Assembly: GCA_031292215.1 (NCBI GenBank)
Contig: JARLHO010000117.1
Coordinates: forward strand, 1 to 64,000
Reading direction: 5' to 3'
DNA from: Syntrophobacteraceae bacterium
GTDB taxonomy: Bacteria; Desulfobacterota; Syntrophobacteria; Syntrophobacterales; Syntrophobacteraceae
Length of the DNA: 64,000 nt
The notes under the pieces are model-generated. The model had not been told where the DNA came from. It saw nothing but the letters and a program-made list of their open reading frames with translations, and searched no databases. Both the position numbers and the translations under genes were made by a program. This document shows, piece after piece, positions 38,601 through 46,472 of this stretch. How positions within the stretch are numbered: the first letter of the stretch is position 1; each line of letters opens with the position of its first letter.

Positions 38601-38763
38601 TCTTATCGAGCTGGGCCATTTTGCCGCCAATGGCCGGACGCCGTTCCAGCAAATACACGTAGAACCCGGAGTTGGCGGCGTCGAGTGCTGCCTGCATCCC
38701 GGCTATTCCCCCGCCGGCAATCAAAACCGAGCCTTTACCCTGTTCGCTCATTTTCCACTCCAT
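35698..38763 (-). CDS. hdrA: Long HdrA flavoprotein, selenoprotein (UGA at 38572-38574)
   Basis: A 1021-residue HdrA, the flavin-bifurcating core of the heterodisulfide reductase/hydrogenase complex. The FAD motif [16 protein letters not shown] lies near 14-29. At residue 64 a TGA occurs in [21 protein letters not shown], where HdrA has Cys (DCSMC), and the frame continues through [12 protein letters not shown] near 115 and further clusters. This is the long form: a second dinucleotide-binding motif ([14 protein letters not shown]) starts about residue 520, with further [16 protein letters not shown] motifs and two C-terminal 4Fe-4S motifs ([24 protein letters not shown]). ATG 38763 or 38751 are both possible starts. 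It follows the hdrD-like gene by 5 bases. Electrons from H2 would be split at its flavin between ferredoxin and a disulfide-type acceptor. Confidence 0.95.
38538..38557 (-). promoter_or_regulatory. Bacterial SECIS-like hairpin of hdrA
   Basis: GCTGGTCG-AGGT-CGGCCGGC on the minus strand: an 8-bp stem including G-U pairs, with an AGGT loop. The loop begins 22 nt after the UGA, as in the other three genes. Confidence 0.75.
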
Positions 38764-38768
38764 TTCGG

Positions 38769-40247
38769 CTACTCCCGCTCTTCCTTGCCCGAATCGAGGA
38801 TAAGGGCATCGGAGACCAGTTCCCAGATATATTTGACGTCGATATCGAGCTTATATTCCTTGCGAAGGCTCTTTAGGATCTGGTCGCGGCAGTTGTGGCA
38901 CGAGGTTACGACCAGCTCGGCCCCGGTGGAACGTATCTGCCGTTCCTTAAACCGCCCGTAGAACACCCGCTCTTCCTGGAAAGGCAGCGCCCATGCGCCC
39001 CCGCCGCCCCCGCAGCAGTAGTTTCCTTCCCTGTTGGGATACATTTCGACAAAATTATCGCAGCAGTGGCCGAGGATCTCTCGGGGTTCCTCGAAATAGC
39101 CCCGACCGAAGGTCTTAAGCGACTTTCTGCCGTAGTTGCACGGATCGTGATAGGTGGCGAGCTTGGGGTGGACGGATTTATCGATTTTTATTCGACCGCT
39201 GCGGATGTAGTCGAGCAAAAGATCGAACACCGTAACGATTTCAAAGCGCCTAGCCTCGTCGGCGTACCATTTTTCCAACCCGAACCGGGTTGCATAGTAG
39301 GCATGGCCTCATTCGGGCAAGAGGAGTTTTTTGCAGTCGAGCCGCAACATGTTGTCGACTATGCGGCCGACCATGATGCGCATCGCATCGTCGTCTCCGG
39401 TGAAAAGGCCCCAGTTTACCCCCTCCCAGTTCTCCGAGGAAATGGTCCAGGACTCGCCGGCGGCATGAAAGATCTTCCACCAAAATTTCATGTCGTCGGG
39501 CTCGCCAAAGGGTTCCTTGGAATTTACGGTCACCAGAAGGCCCGCCCCCTCGACATCGATCGGGGTAACAAAGCCCGGACAGCATTCCTCGGCGAGCTCT
39601 TCTCCCACCTCTTCGAGGAGCCCCACGAAATCGGCCCGGGGTATGCCGAGGTTATTGCCCCGTCGAAGAGCCATCACCACGCCCTTGTGAAGAGGCCCCG
39701 GGACCTTGTCGCGCTCCCGAAGAGAGCGGATCCGGCGAAAGAGCTTCACCAGCTCCAGATTCATGGGGCACGCTTCTTCGCATTTTCCGCACATCGTGCA
39801 CTTCCACGGCCAGTTTGAGGCGACCACCTCGCTCGTTCGCCCCAAGACAACCATGCGGACGATTTTTCGGGGATCGAGGCCGTCTACCCCGGAAATGGGA
39901 CAGGCGCTGGCACAGCTCCCACAGGTAAGGCACAGGTCGGCCCACCCCGGGTCGGCCCGCAAAACGCTTTGCCGGTCGCCAACCGTTCTCGCTTCCCCAA
40001 AAGATGACTGCGGCATGATTTTTTCCTCCCTTCCTGCCCAATAGGACTCTTTTGACACCAACCGGGAAACCACGTTTTCGGGAATCCCTTGAAGAGCGCA
40101 GAATCTGCGGAACTCCTTTTCTTCGACGAAATATTTTTTGGCAACAGTGGCCGAGGCGGCAAGCGCGCCGCTCTTAATCCAGTTTCTGACGGTGTTTCGG
40201 TGCACGCCAAAAATATCGGCAATCTCTCCGACTCGTATTTCGATCAC
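38769..40247 (-). CDS. HTH-HdrD-like (HdrC-HdrB fusion) subunit, selenoprotein (UGA at 39309-39311)
   Basis: A 492-residue frame. Residues 1-60 are an excisionase/MerR-type helix-turn-helix ([20 protein letters not shown], then [16 protein letters not shown]). From about 78 it is HdrD-like: two HdrC-type 4Fe-4S motifs ([24 protein letters not shown]), then HdrB-like CCG regions ([26 protein letters not shown]). At residue 313 a TGA stands in [18 protein letters not shown], where relatives have ECGHA. Two starts are plausible: GTG 40247 (GGAG 9 bases upstream) gives the HTH fusion, while ATG 40016 has a strong GGGAGG and gives 415 residues without HTH. It should hold the site that reduces the disulfide-type acceptor. 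It is first in the hdr-mvh operon. Confidence 0.9.
39276..39292 (-). promoter_or_regulatory. Bacterial SECIS-like hairpin of the hdrD-like gene
   Basis: CAACCC-GGTTC-GGGTTG on the minus strand: a 6-bp perfect stem with a 5-nt GG-containing loop, starting 22 nt after the UGA. Confidence 0.8.
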
Positions 40248-40735
40248 TTTGCGACGCTCCGCGGTGTTTGGGTTTGTGCAAACGATGCCAATTGTGCGAA
40301 CGGCCCGATTTTACGTTTTGCATCGCGCTTGTCAAGGAACATTTGGCACAACGGGCGCAAAAGCACCACACATTTTTTCTCGCGGCGAAAAATTTTCTCC
40401 CGTCAAGACGCGAAGACATTAAGAAGTTAAGACGCGCAGAAACCTTTTCATGGTTTCCGGGTGTCCCGGCGGGAACAGGCGAAACTGCTTCGAAAAGAGG
40501 CGCAAAGACGAGCTGAGAGGAAAGACTGCGGTGGATTCAGGTGTACATGGAGGCGACAACTATCGGGGCTTTGACCAAAGGCAATCCCAAACAGTCGATT
40601 TAGCGGAGAGATTAAGTTAGAAAAGAGCACCCACGGGCCGCGAAAGCGGACCCCTTGCCCCAAAGACCCTAACGGATATATAATCACCCGCCGGCAGGGA
40701 GCGAAATAATTCTTAAGAATCTGCGAGATTTCCTT
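40248..40735. other. Divergent intergenic region between hdrD-like gene and maturation protease
   Basis: A 488-base region that must carry the promoters of the hydrogenase operon (minus) and the maturation protease (plus). It contains AAGACGCGAAGAC-type dispersed repeat sequence near 40395-40440. I could not identify a convincing sigma-54 or sigma-70 pair. Confidence 0.4.
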
Positions 40736-41236
40736 ATGACAAGTGACATGTTCGAAAAAGAGGTCCTGATCTTTGGATGCGGCAACACGCTGCTCGGAGA
40801 CGATGGGTTTGGCCCGGCGGTTATAGAATATCTCGAAAAAAACTTCCGTTTGCCCCCCTCGGTCATGGCGCTGGATGCGGGAACGGGAATACGGGGTATT
40901 CTTTTCGATCTGATGCTGATTGAGACCAGGCCGCGAGAGCTCATAGTAATCGATGCCGTCGAATACCCCGGCCGTACCCCCGGGGAGCTCTTCGAGATTC
41001 CGGTAGAAGGGATCCCGGACGCCAAGGCCGGCGATTTTTCGATGCACCAGTTTCCAACGGTCAATATGCTTTTGGAATTACAAGACCATGCGGACATCCA
41101 TGTGCAAATCCTCGTGGTGCAGATCGAATCGATACCCGGGGAAGTAAGGCCGGGGCTTTCCGGGCCGGTGGCTCAAGCCGTCCCCCGCGCCTGCGCCTAT
41201 CTTATGGAGAAGATAGAAAACATCCTGGCCGTTTAG
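40736..41236 (+). CDS. Hydrogenase maturation protease (HycI/HyaD/FrcD family)
   Basis: A 166-residue endopeptidase that removes the C-terminal extension of a hydrogenase large subunit after Ni insertion. The signature VLIFGCGNTLLGDDGFGPAV lies at about 10-29 with the Ni-sensing acids, and LDAGTGIRG and ELIVIDAVEYPG follow. The likely substrate is the Sec-containing MvhA encoded divergently, whose predicted tail after ATH is intact. No other hydrogenase large subunit is in the window. Confidence 0.9.
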   Translation: MTSDMFEKEVLIFGCGNTLLGDDGFGPAVIEYLEKNFRLPPSVMALDAGTGIRGILFDLMLIETRPRELIVIDAVEYPGRTPGELFEIPVEGIPDAKAGDFSMHQFPTVNMLLELQDHADIHVQILVVQIESIPGEVRPGLSGPVAQAVPRACAYLMEKIENILAV

Positions 41237-41269
41237 CTCCGCTAAGGCGCCCCCCCCCAGAAAACTCTG

Positions 41270-41298
41270 TTGACTCGTTTACTGAGTTTTACTATAGT
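41270..41298 (+). promoter_or_regulatory. Sigma-70 promoter of fluoride operon
   Basis: TTGACT (41270-41275), a 17-base spacer and TATAGT (41293-41298) lie just upstream of the riboswitch. Strength and position are right for the crcB transcript. Confidence 0.75.
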
Positions 41299-41311
41299 TT
41301 TTAGCCGTTAT

Positions 41312-41366
41312 ATGCGGTGATGGAGTCCACCCGAACCGCCGCCTGCCGGCTGATGACTCCTACCTT
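41312..41366 (+). ncRNA. Fluoride (crcB) riboswitch aptamer
   Basis: The sequence GCGGTGATGGAGTCCACC, followed by CGAACCGCCGCCTGCC, GGCTGATGACTCCTACC, carries the conserved GATGG and TGATGACTCCTAC blocks of the fluoride aptamer, whose pseudoknot binds fluoride through magnesium ions. The CrcB fluoride channel gene follows, as expected. Confidence 0.93.
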
Positions 41367-41423
41367 GGCGACACTTTATACTAGTTGGGACCTGGTAGGG
41401 CGTTTTCGGATCGCGTAAGCCCC

Positions 41424-41461
41424 AAAGCTCTTGCCGGGTAAAAGCCCGGGAGAGCTTTTTT
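41424..41461 (+). terminator. Riboswitch expression-platform terminator
   Basis: AAAGCTCT and AGAGCTTT form the outer stem, CCGGG/CCCGG the inner stem, followed by a T run. It lies between the aptamer and crcB, so fluoride binding should prevent this terminator from forming. Confidence 0.8.
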
Positions 41462-41559
41462 GTCGCCCTCCAAAAAGCACTTACCCGGTTTGACCGATAA
41501 TCGGCATCATTTGCCGCCTTCCCTTTAGCGGCAAGGTTTTGGAGACTGCGAAGGATCGC

Positions 41560-41937
41560 ATGCTTAATGTATTGCTTGTCCTGGTTGGCGGAGGCCTGGG
41601 CGCTCTTTCCCGTTACGGAGTTTCGCTTCTTGCCGTCAAGCTCCTGGGAACGAGATTTCCTTTCGGCACCCTTATCGTTAACCTTTCCGGCTGTTTTTTG
41701 ATCGGACTATCTTTTGCTCTGGCCGAACGGGGTCTAAATATCATGAACCCGTTGATTCGGCTCTTTTTCATTACGGGTTTTCTAGGAGGTCTTACTACCT
41801 TTTCGAGCTACGCCATGGAAACGGCGAACACGATTCGAGTCGGCGCCTATCTGGTAGCGGCTGGAAATTTTTTATCCAATAATGTTATCGGTGGCGTCCT
41901 TGTCTTTATCGGGCTGTGGGTTGGCAAGATTTTATAA
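41560..41937 (+). CDS. crcB: Fluoride ion channel CrcB/Fluc
   Basis: A 125-residue membrane protein with four helices, the usual CrcB length. VGGGLGALSRYGVS, FPFGTLIVNLSGCFLIG (with the key Asn) and GFLGGLTTFSSYAMET are hallmark motifs. Dimers export fluoride. ATG 41560 has AAGGA 5-9 bases upstream; an upstream in-frame TTG is unlikely. It is controlled by the riboswitch in front. Confidence 0.97.
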   Translation: MLNVLLVLVGGGLGALSRYGVSLLAVKLLGTRFPFGTLIVNLSGCFLIGLSFALAERGLNIMNPLIRLFFITGFLGGLTTFSSYAMETANTIRVGAYLVAAGNFLSNNVIGGVLVFIGLWVGKIL

Positions 41938-41949
41938 GAGAAAAAAATT

Positions 41950-43230
41950 ATGCTTCGATATAAAGTGATCGAGATATTTACGAGCGAAGGGGAGCGCTGG
42001 AAAGGTAGACCTCTTTATAGCGCGGTGGTCGAGCACGTAAGAGATCTCAGGATCCCGGCAAGGTGCATCGTCACAAAAGGGATAGAAGGCTGCTACGAAA
42101 ACGGTGAAATCGCAACGGAAAGGCTTGAAGTTCTTTCGTACCACTTCCCCGTTCGCATTGCGATCATAGCTCCTGCCGTGGATATCGACTCCATTGTCGC
42201 AAGCCTGGGCGAAATGGTGAGCGACGGGATTATAGCCGTTCGCGACATGGAGGTAGTAGCGCACAAGACCACAGGACTCCCCATGCCACGAAACACCAGG
42301 GTACGGGAAGTCATGACCCCCGATCCCCGGTGGGTAAGAACCGATACCGCCCTAAGCGAGGTGGCCCGGCTTCTTCTTTCTTCAGACTTTACCGGCCTTC
42401 CGGTTGTCGATGAAAAAAATCGTCCAGTCGGGGTCATCGCCCAGGGGGACCTTATCTACAAGGCCGATCTGCCGATGCGCTTGGGCCTTTTGGCCGCCTC
42501 GGAGCAAGCAAAGATAGACGAAATAATCACGGGGCTCGACCCGAGGAAGGCCCTGGAAATTATGACCCGGCCGGCCATAACCATCGAGCAGGACAAACTC
42601 GTTACCGAGGCCGTGGCGCTTATGGTTACCAAAAAAGTAAAGCGTCTTCCGGTTGTGGATCAATCCGGGCGACTGGTTGGAAATATCTCGCGTGTAGACA
42701 TCTTCCGGACCATCGCGGCTGTGTGTCCCGATTGGCCCGCGTTCCAGGAAAAAAACATTGCAGTCGTTGGCCTGCGCTATGTCTCGGACATTATGCGCCG
42801 TGATATCCATACGGTTTTTCTCGATACGCCGATCGAGGAAGTGATCGCAGTCATTGACTGCAACGACATCCAGCGGGTCTGCGTGGTAGACGGCCAGGGA
42901 TTTTTCAAAGGCCTGATCTCGGACCGCGACCTTCTTTTCGCCTTCTCCGACCTTCACCCGGGGATCTGGGACTTCTTTGCGAGCAAGCTCCCGTTTGGCG
43001 AGCGCGGCAAAAGACACAAGGAGCTAATGGATCGCCTGAGGATGAAAACGGCCTCCGAGGTGATGAATACCGAAATCGTAACGGTTCGCGAGGATACGTC
43101 CACCGAAGAGGCCATTCGCATTATGGTCGAAAAGGCGCTAAAAAGACTTCCTGTGCTCGATTCCGAGGGTAGGTTCAAGGGTATGATCAGCCGGGAGACA
43201 CTTCTTAAGACAATCTTTCATTCCGATTAA
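41950..43230 (+). CDS. DUF190 - multi-CBS regulatory protein
   Basis: A 426-residue cytoplasmic protein. The first ~105 residues are DUF190 (YKVIEIFTSEGERWKGRPLY; VRIAIIAPAVDIDSIVASL), then four CBS motifs: VREVMTPDPRWVR, ALEIMTRPAITIEQ, VSDIMRRDIHTVF and ASEVMNTEIVTVRED, each followed by LPVVD- or VCVVD-like strands. DUF190 genes often sit beside crcB; this one starts 12 bases after it, so it belongs to the fluoride operon. It is probably a PII-like or adenylate-sensing partner of CrcB, which is inference. Confidence 0.9.
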   Translation: MLRYKVIEIFTSEGERWKGRPLYSAVVEHVRDLRIPARCIVTKGIEGCYENGEIATERLEVLSYHFPVRIAIIAPAVDIDSIVASLGEMVSDGIIAVRDMEVVAHKTTGLPMPRNTRVREVMTPDPRWVRTDTALSEVARLLLSSDFTGLPVVDEKNRPVGVIAQGDLIYKADLPMRLGLLAASEQAKIDEIITGLDPRKALEIMTRPAITIEQDKLVTEAVALMVTKKVKRLPVVDQSGRLVGNISRVDIFRTIAAVCPDWPAFQEKNIAVVGLRYVSDIMRRDIHTVFLDTPIEEVIAVIDCNDIQRVCVVDGQGFFKGLISDRDLLFAFSDLHPGIWDFFASKLPFGERGKRHKELMDRLRMKTASEVMNTEIVTVREDTSTEEAIRIMVEKALKRLPVLDSEGRFKGMISRETLLKTIFHSD

Positions 43231-43304
43231 GGGCGCCGTCCGTATCTTCCAATCGTATGAATTGGAGTCTTCCCATTATTTCGCCCCCTCCTCCCGATTA
43301 CAGA

Positions 43305-43334
43305 GTGTCACCGGACTCTTTGTAACTGTTACAC
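43305..43334. promoter_or_regulatory. TGTAAC palindromic site, copy 1
   Basis: GTGTCAC, eight bases, then TTGTAACTGTTACAC. It contains a perfect palindrome TGTAAC-T-GTTACA. Related sites are at 47347-47398 and 54808-54839. It lies 290 bases upstream of the LprI-like secreted protein. Likely a transcription-factor binding site. Confidence 0.5.
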
Positions 43335-43624
43335 CTCATCGGGTTTTTCGGGGCAGTTCAGCATTCGCTGCACCAGACCTTCAATTTGGCGAAATATCAA
43401 AGACTATGGGAAATTGTTTTTCCCTTGCGCTTCCGGCATGCCTTTTGACTATCCCCTTTGGGGTTAGGGCGTCGAACCCGATACCCGGAGCCCTGAAGCT
43501 TTCGGCCGCCTTATATTATCACACCTTTTCCTGGACCGGGGTGTTTCGAGCGAACATTAGGGACTGCCATCGGTTGCCATGCGGCTTGCCTGGCCTCGGC
43601 AGATTGGAACGAGGAGAAAATCCG

Positions 43625-45061
43625 ATGCGTTCATGGTTCTGGATTTTTTGTCTATCCTGGGGCCTGGTTTTTCCGGGCTTTTCGCGCGCCGCGGGATTTG
43701 ATTGCGCCAAGGCCCGCACGAACGTCGAAAAGATGATTTGCGCCAACCCGCAAGTTTCTAAACTAGACAGTAATCTCGCCTCTCTTTACAAAGAAGCCCT
43801 CGATGCGGCAAACGACCCCCGGGCGCTTGGAAACGTCCAACGGGCCTGGCTAAAGACCCGCAACGCATGCCGCGACGGCGCCTGTCTTACCCGGGCTTAC
43901 GGGGTCCGCATCGCGGCTTTGGAGAAACAGGCAAGGGCAAGGGAAAGGGCCTATCGGCGCGGCTGGGCCCTGCGCGACTCCTGGTACAAGCGCCTTAAGT
44001 GGCCGGCCGGCTGCGAGGCGGAGTACAAAGGGCAGTTTACGGGCGTTAATGGCCAGTCGCCCGGTGCTTCCGGCCGCTACGGCTTTGGCCTGGACATCTA
44101 CAAGTTGCAGGGCGACTGGCGACTGGCCGTGGTCGATTGTTCCTTTGCCGCCTACCAGGGCACATTTGTGGCGTTGAGTTTCGAGCAAGGTAAGGTTAAC
44201 CCGGCGCGCCTTCTAACGCTTTCCGATTATGAGCGCGACCGCTCCGGCCATGTCACACCAATTAATGCCCCTGAGCGGACCGGCCTGGCCTCTTTTAACC
44301 CTGCATCCCGCACCCTTGCGGTCCTGGATAAGGCTCGTGGGCCCGGCGACTGCGGTTCCCTGGTGACCTTTGCCTTTAAGGAGGGCCGGCCGCTCGTAAC
44401 CGATGCCCGCGCACAGTACTGCTTTGACGATCCCAAAAAACTAATCGCCGACCCGACCCATTGGCCCGCGGTGCAAGCGCTGTCCACGGCCGGCCGGGGA
44501 CAGAAGGCTCTAACCCTAAAGGAGGTCGAAAATCGACTGGTGCGGGGCGGCTATATCGAGACCCTTGCAAACGCCGGTTGGGCCGCAAGCCAAGGTGCGG
44601 CCATCGTGCCGATCCTTTCGCGAATGCTTGGGCAGCGCAAGGGCTACGACAAGGAACTGGGGGGAGCAACGGGGGCCTTTCCCTTCGATGCCCTCTGGGC
44701 TTTGGGCCATATCCCCCTGTCGTCTGCGCTAAAGGTCCTGGAAACTTATGGCGCAGCCGGCCACGACCCTGCGGCCGCCCTGGCCGTAAAAGGCTGGAAG
44801 CTGCGCGCCCGAAAGAAGGGGCAGGGATACGGCGTACTGGCCAATGACGGAGCGCTGCTTGAGAATCCTTCCGCCGCCGCCCGGGTGGTAAAACGTCTCA
44901 AGGCCGGCCAGGCGGTTCAAATCGAGCGCACCATGATCGCTTGCCCCGGCGAGCAAGGTCCTCGCGGCGGGCCGGCGTATTACGACCGGGTAAAGCTTCT
45001 TCCAGGCGGCGAGCAGGGCTACATCGGCCGGGCCGGAGACGATTTTTCGCCGTTCCTGTGA
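43625..45061 (+). CDS. Secreted LprI-domain/DUF1176-like protein
   Basis: A 478-residue exported protein. The start at 43625 follows GAGGAGAAAATCC and gives a signal peptide (MRSWFWIFCLSWGLVFPGF) cut near SRAA; a longer upstream frame is unsupported. Residues about 24-95 are an LprI-type domain (FDCAKARTNVEKMICANPQV, then LDSNLASLYKEAL) with paired cysteines, like periplasmic lysozyme inhibitors. The middle (SGRYGFGLDIYKLQGDWRL; VVDCSFAAYQGT) resembles DUF1176. The C-terminal 130 residues are of unknown type and look SH3-like (RLKAGQAVQIERT, then YYDRVKLLPG). It heads a run of secreted proteins. Confidence 0.8.
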   Translation: MRSWFWIFCLSWGLVFPGFSRAAGFDCAKARTNVEKMICANPQVSKLDSNLASLYKEALDAANDPRALGNVQRAWLKTRNACRDGACLTRAYGVRIAALEKQARARERAYRRGWALRDSWYKRLKWPAGCEAEYKGQFTGVNGQSPGASGRYGFGLDIYKLQGDWRLAVVDCSFAAYQGTFVALSFEQGKVNPARLLTLSDYERDRSGHVTPINAPERTGLASFNPASRTLAVLDKARGPGDCGSLVTFAFKEGRPLVTDARAQYCFDDPKKLIADPTHWPAVQALSTAGRGQKALTLKEVENRLVRGGYIETLANAGWAASQGAAIVPILSRMLGQRKGYDKELGGATGAFPFDALWALGHIPLSSALKVLETYGAAGHDPAAALAVKGWKLRARKKGQGYGVLANDGALLENPSAAARVVKRLKAGQAVQIERTMIACPGEQGPRGGPAYYDRVKLLPGGEQGYIGRAGDDFSPFL

Positions 45062-45104
45062 ACCGGCCTTAAGGAAAAGCCATTAGACGATAAGGAGGAT
45101 AAAC

Positions 45105-45680
45105 ATGAGAAAAACAGCCCGGATCGGGCTTCTGGTAACGCTTTTACTAAGCCTTGGCAACCCCGTAAGCGGTGTGGCGGCAAAGCCGCAAAAAACACCG
45201 CCCCCCGCGGCTTTGACCGGACCGACAAAAGTCGTGTGGGATTATTACGCAGCCTATCTGGCTTATCTGCAAAATGACTTTAAAAAAGAAGACAAGACGG
45301 CTAAGCCCGCCCCCGATCGGAGCCTGGACCCCGGCTTTGTCACCGCCCATTTTGTTGCCTCCTACCAAAAATTGAAGGCCGAATGCGATAGACTTACCCC
45401 CAAGGGCGAGGTCGGCCCTTTGGATTATGATGTCATCATTTGCGCCCAGGATTTTCCGGACAGCATGGCCGGCTCAAACGTTATTGTGATAAAAGATACC
45501 GGGACCGAGGCGAGCGTAAGATTGGGGATGGGTGGCTTTACCCCTCCGGCGCCCCCGGTTATTGTTAACTTGAAGCAGGAAAAAAAGGGCTGGCGCATCG
45601 ACGCCGTTCTTTGTAACGGCCAGGACTTCGAGGCACTGTACAAGGACATAAAAAAGGACCAAACAAAGCAGAAAAAGTGA
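45105..45680 (+). CDS. Secreted hypothetical protein (DUF3828-like)
   Basis: A 191-residue exported protein with signal peptide MRKTARIGLLVTLLLSLG and a near-perfect AAGGAGGATAAAC site. VVWDYYAAYLAYLQND, LDPGFVTAHFVASYQKL, YDVIICAQDFPDSM and KKGWRIDAVLCNG resemble the DUF3828/NTF2-like group of periplasmic proteins; this is a weak recognition. It follows the LprI-like gene by 43 bases, so they are probably one transcript. Confidence 0.75.
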   Translation: MRKTARIGLLVTLLLSLGNPVSGVAAKPQKTPPPAALTGPTKVVWDYYAAYLAYLQNDFKKEDKTAKPAPDRSLDPGFVTAHFVASYQKLKAECDRLTPKGEVGPLDYDVIICAQDFPDSMAGSNVIVIKDTGTEASVRLGMGGFTPPAPPVIVNLKQEKKGWRIDAVLCNGQDFEALYKDIKKDQTKQKK

Positions 45681-45775
45681 CCGGGGGGGGGCGCCCGCAC
45701 AACGGTTCCCCAGCTAGCTGGTGTCCATACGGAAACCCACGTCTTGACGGCGGTGGGCAAGATACTGCCTCTTGC
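45681..45775. other. G9 tract and GC-rich spacer
   Basis: Immediately after the secreted-protein stop comes a run of nine G (45683-45691), followed by GC-rich sequence without a gene. One of several mononucleotide tracts in this part of the window. Confidence 0.5.
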
Positions 45776-45872
45776 AATTACCCACACCTGCGCCCACCTG
45801 CCACTTAGCGGAGAACCCCAAGAAGGGGCTTGGCTCAATCGCCCCCCTTTGCAAAGGGGGTTGGGGGGATTT
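45776..45872 (-). repeat. Interspersed C/G-tract repeat, copy B (reverse)
   Basis: Reverse-oriented relative of the 3961-4027 unit. AATTACCCACACCTGCGCCC is the reverse complement of the unit's tail, and the far end reads AAAGGGGGTTGGGGGGATTT. An internal insertion lengthens it to 97 bases. Confidence 0.7.
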
Positions 45873-46034
45873 CGAGTTTGTTCGTACAGCACGAAAGCCA
45901 TTTAAAAAATCCCCCCGGGCCCGGAGCGTCCAGGTCGCCCCTCGGTCTTTGCCCGGATTGCTCCCCCCCGCGCCGGACTGTTATCTATGGGACAGTTGTT
46001 TCGTTTTTTCCGGCTGGGGAAGCGCCTGGAGAGT

Positions 46035-46165
46035 AAATCCCCCCAACCCCCCTTTGCAAAAAAGGGGGGGCGATCGGGCCCAGCCCTTTGCGAAAGGGGG
46101 GCGATCGGGTAAGTGGGCGCATGTGTGGGTAATTGTCAGTTTGCAAAGGGGGGTTAGGGGAATTT
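46035..46165 (+). repeat. Interspersed C/G-tract repeat, copies C and D
   Basis: A forward copy (AAATCCCCCCAACCCCCCTT, G run, CGATCGGG twice, GGGCGCATGTGTGGGTAATT at its end) is followed directly by a reverse half-copy ending AAAGGGGGGTTAGGGGAATT. With copy B it fills the gap between two secreted-protein genes. Confidence 0.7.
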
Positions 46166-46472
46166 ACTCTGCTGCCGCCGGAAACAACAAGACAACTGTC
46201 AAGACGCCTCTGGCCCGGGAATTTTTTAAATGCTTCCCTCTAGCCGCAGCCTCAAACCATTCGGTCGAAAGCCATCGGCAGTTATATTGTTTCTTCTTAC
46301 TGCCCGGGCGTGAAGTTGGTTGTAGAGCTTGACGCGCGGACAACACTCTACGGATAAAGTACAAATCTCCGCTAAGACCCGGCGCGGCGCCTCCCCCATT
46401 TCGGACCGTTCGCGGTAACCAGCGCGCGAACGGTCCCCCCCCCCCGGGGCGATCAAATTGCTGGTAAATCCC

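Noticed and set aside
40310-40360. Sigma-54-like TGGCAC ahead of the maturation protease
   Set aside because: TTTGGCACAACGGGCGC has the -24 box but no TTGC at the correct -12 spacing.
43262-43624. 121-residue N-terminal extension of the LprI-domain protein
   Set aside because: The signal peptide and a strong ribosome site are at 43625; the upstream frame is low in protein-like features and spans a regulatory palindrome.
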